A stretch of DNA of 64,000 nt from Bugulina stolonifera (taxonomy: Eukaryota > Bryozoa > Gymnolaemata > Cheilostomatida > Bugulidae). A program made the translations under genes and the position numbers. Positions 61,101 through 64,000 of the stretch are shown one piece after another. Every line of letters begins with the position of its first letter. The stretch's first letter is position 1. The notes under the pieces were generated by a model. It did not search any database, was not told the DNA's origin, and saw only the letters and a program-made list of their open reading frames with translations. The stretch lies in assembly GCA_935421135.1 (NCBI GenBank), contig OW285192.1, positions 787,501 through 851,500 on the forward strand. The letters run 5' to 3'.

Positions 61101-64000
61101 TCCAGGGGCAGCGTCGCCCTGAGAGTGTTTTTTCAGAAAAATAGAGCAAATTTGAAGCAGTTCAGGTTTATGAAATATACCTGTGTAATAACATTAAATA
61201 TAACCCAGCCTCATACATGTATCTGTTCACAATTATGACTGAACATAAATCATTCAACTCTAACGACATTTACAAATACTTTACTCTTTTACAATGATGA
61301 AAAACATACAATGAAATGAAGTAGAGCTAACGAATCTACAAAAAGCAGCTGAAAGCATGTGTTTCTTTCCTACCATAGAGATTTCTTATTTCTCCCTATA
61401 AGATTGAATGCCTAAGTAAATATATTGGCAACAATGTAGGGCAGACAGATAGCCGAATCCAAAAAAGTTTGTTCAATTGAAAACTAATATAATTGTTTAG
61501 ATTTTCAAGGTTTATATTTTTTAACACACCCAGTACATGGACTGTGTAATACTTTTTATACTGTATACTGAAAGTCTTGAAATTTAGATTTATCTCCCCT
61601 GACAGTTATTCAATATCTAAAATGTTACATAATTGTAGTGAAGTACGGTAGTATTTAGAATTTCCTGATATAAAAATGTTTAGCACATTTATTATCACCA
61701 TATCCTTACATATTTTGTAAAAACCCCGCGAATAGGAAAGTGGAAGAAACTTAAAACACTGATCTGACCATGATATTAAAATGACTACATTCGACTTTGC
61801 AATACCAAAAGTTGAGACGGCCAGGCCACGCGGCCGTATAGGGCACTACAGCCCTGCCTACATGGCTTGCCTAGCTGTGCATTGGAACCAATCAGAACAG
61901 CTAGTTACTAGCAGCCTATCAGACTTCAAGAACCAAAATTGAATGAACCACAGAAAATATATTATAAGTTGTGGCCATAGAAATACCTAATAGATATAAT
62001 TCTATGGTTGTGGCAGGCAGGAAACGGGATGAGTGGGAAGGGGCATAGTACAACTAGTTTATGAGCTATTACTATCAGTAGTTGATCGCAGCTCACAAGT
62101 TCCAGCTGAGAACGAGTAGACTGTGATCAACTGTGTGGTAGGGTGGGGGCGTAGTACAACCAGTCCATGAGCTATTACTATCAGTAGGTTAATCACAGTC
62201 TAATAGTTCACACTGAGAAGTGTAGACCATTTCATCTGTTAATCCTATAGTTTATGGGTTCACCACATGCAATGACTAAATGTGATTAGTTATTTCACAG
62301 CTTATTATGCCAAACAGATTAGTATTTCACCACCTCATGTATTTATTGTAGTTATAAGTTAGTAATATTATTAGTATCAATTAGTAGTAAACAGTATGTA
62401 CATGTCCATTACATGTATTGGCTACCACACTTGCTAGCTGTAGTAGTACATGGATCTACACACTGTTATCTACAGCACCAACATGTAGCAATGTGTATGA
62501 CCCTGAGGCTACACGAAAATACTAGTAGAAGTGCTCTATCTATGAATGTTGCATAATAAGTTTGGAACAAAATGTTCAAACTTTTTGTTAAAAGCTTCTA
62601 GCTTGGAGCCAGCCAACTAGATTTGATTAATAACACCATTTTTCCATAATCATCTTCACATCTGAACAATTGATTGCTTTGCCAGCCCCTTCTGTCAAAC
62701 AGCTCCAATCTAAAACCATTCAGCCATCAACATAGCCTACAGTATGTACAGTAGGTACTTGCTCAGTAGGCAGTTATTGTTTATGCTGATAAACAGCTTA
62801 TTCCATGCCCACTTGTTTAGCAAGTAGACCATTTGTGTGGTTCCTTTGCCAGAACTTACAGCATATGGCCAACATTTTATCTCATTCTTATAAAATAGTT
62901 ATATGTAGGCCTAATTATGCCCAGTTGTGCAATCATTTGCAGAATATTCAGTTTCCAGCAGTTATTTGTGAATAATGCACCCTGCCAATATTGTCATCAC
63001 AGTAGTTTGTGTGAGACCTGACCCACTCACATGGTATGGCAACTGCTGTGTAGTCAATGTCTATTAATAGTTGAGTGTTTTACTGACCACTTAATAATGA
63101 CCAATGTAACTTTGTTATTGTGAGATTAGCAGACACATTGGTCCATCCAAATCTATTTATATAACAAAGCAAGTTATGTAATGTCTTCAGCAATAGCCAT
63201 ACATGTAAATATTTATAACCTTATAATTTCACCCAAATGGCTACTGCTCTCTAGCTACATGTTTAGACCTGTGATTATAACTTGCATGTTATATTATAGG
63301 CCCTACCATGTTCTAATCTGTCTTATTTGAATAATATCATCCAATTAGAGAGCCGGCAATATCATACCCAAGTGATGGTTTAATGGCATAATGTCTGTGA
63401 TTGTATAGGTTCACTGCAGTTGTACAACATTGGAAGAAAGAAGGATAGAAAAGATACTTTTGCACAAAGTACTAAAAAATATTATGATACAACCAGACAG
63501 GCTAGAAATAGCCAGACTTCAATGTGGGGATTGGAATGAGCAGTATGACGTTGGAATGAGCAGTATGACGCTGGAATGAGCAGTATGACGTTGGAATGAG
63601 CAGTATGCGCGACTCTAGCGTGACTTTGGTTCACTCGCCAGTCACTCTACAAACGGATGAGTCTCAACATTGTGTAGGTCTACATGGAAGTGGCTAGAGA
63701 TCAACGACTCGGCACTGAGAACATAATACTGTTTGGTTGAGTTTGGTCGGGTCATAAATCGGTGATAGTGTTAAAACAATATATTTTTACATTTCAAAAT
63801 GATGTGAACAGAGAAACACAAGCTATTCAACGAAATGGATTTAGAGAGTGACACTATTCTTACACGTAGCTAGTAGACATATTTACCTACAAATCAACTT
63901 ACAAGTAGGATAGCTAGACATCATATTTATTTTGTTACATTTAGTGAATGTACATAATACGAGTATAGGCCTACAAAATATAATATGGCCTATAATGCAG
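58151..64000. other. Intergenic or distant intronic sequence, no gene seen
   Basis: No convincing exon. Tandem repeats: 44-bp unit (gtgctgtgtagtacttgcta...) at 60830-60975 and 20-bp unit ttggaatgagcagtatgacg at 63531-63610. Confidence 0.45.

Overview
The window is animal nuclear DNA: AT-rich, with long GT-AG introns, many satellites and several classes of eukaryotic transposon. The host genes are an invertebrate-style seven-transmembrane receptor and a clear TBC1D24 orthologue. Frequent tacatgta and taggccta words suit a marine invertebrate, perhaps a lophotrochozoan, but the species cannot be read from the sequence.

Layout. (1) 2875-35729, plus strand: a receptor gene, the 5' end of which lies outside the window or was not found. 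Eight phase-compatible exons encode a large cysteine-rich ectodomain (four tandem CP...C / YRNxxCxxC units and a somatomedin-B-like module) followed by 7 TM helices. Its second visible intron is about 21.8 kb long because mobile DNA has accumulated in it. (2) Inside that intron, 9226-18726 is a 9501-bp element with about 1.25-kb terminal inverted repeats, AG...CT ends and a perfect 6-bp target duplication (AATGTC), the signature of Polinton/Maverick elements. None of the usual Polinton genes is visible. It carries two spliced, divergently transcribed genes: an IkB-like ankyrin protein with an N-terminal phosphodegron-like motif (plus strand), and an unknown protein with a two-finger Cys/His domain and an S/T-rich tail (minus strand). 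A 31-bp minisatellite lies between their promoters. The element sits inside an older solo LTR. (3) Also in the intron, 18864-24529 is a nearly intact Gypsy-type LTR retrotransposon on the minus strand, with 807-bp LTRs differing at 4 positions, a tRNA-Leu primer site, and gag joined to a protease ORF by a -1 frameshift site (G GGA AAA). It has no reverse transcriptase, RNase H or integrase. Its protease ORF contains a two-finger Cys/His domain whose spacing is almost identical to that of the Polinton-like element's minus-strand gene. (4) 24.5-35.7 kb: satellites, solo LTRs, LINE and mariner relics, and the remaining receptor exons. (5) 37321-52719, minus strand: a 12-exon TBC1D24 gene (TBC plus TLDc), convergent with the receptor and with introns full of satellites and MITEs. 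(6) 52.7-64 kb: no gene seen, only MITEs and tandem repeats.

The main point of interest is a Polinton-like element that has apparently replaced its replication and virion genes with an IkB-like regulator and a zinc-finger-like protein sharing a domain with a neighbouring non-autonomous retrotransposon. Exon boundaries were read by eye from splice sites and phase. No database search was possible.
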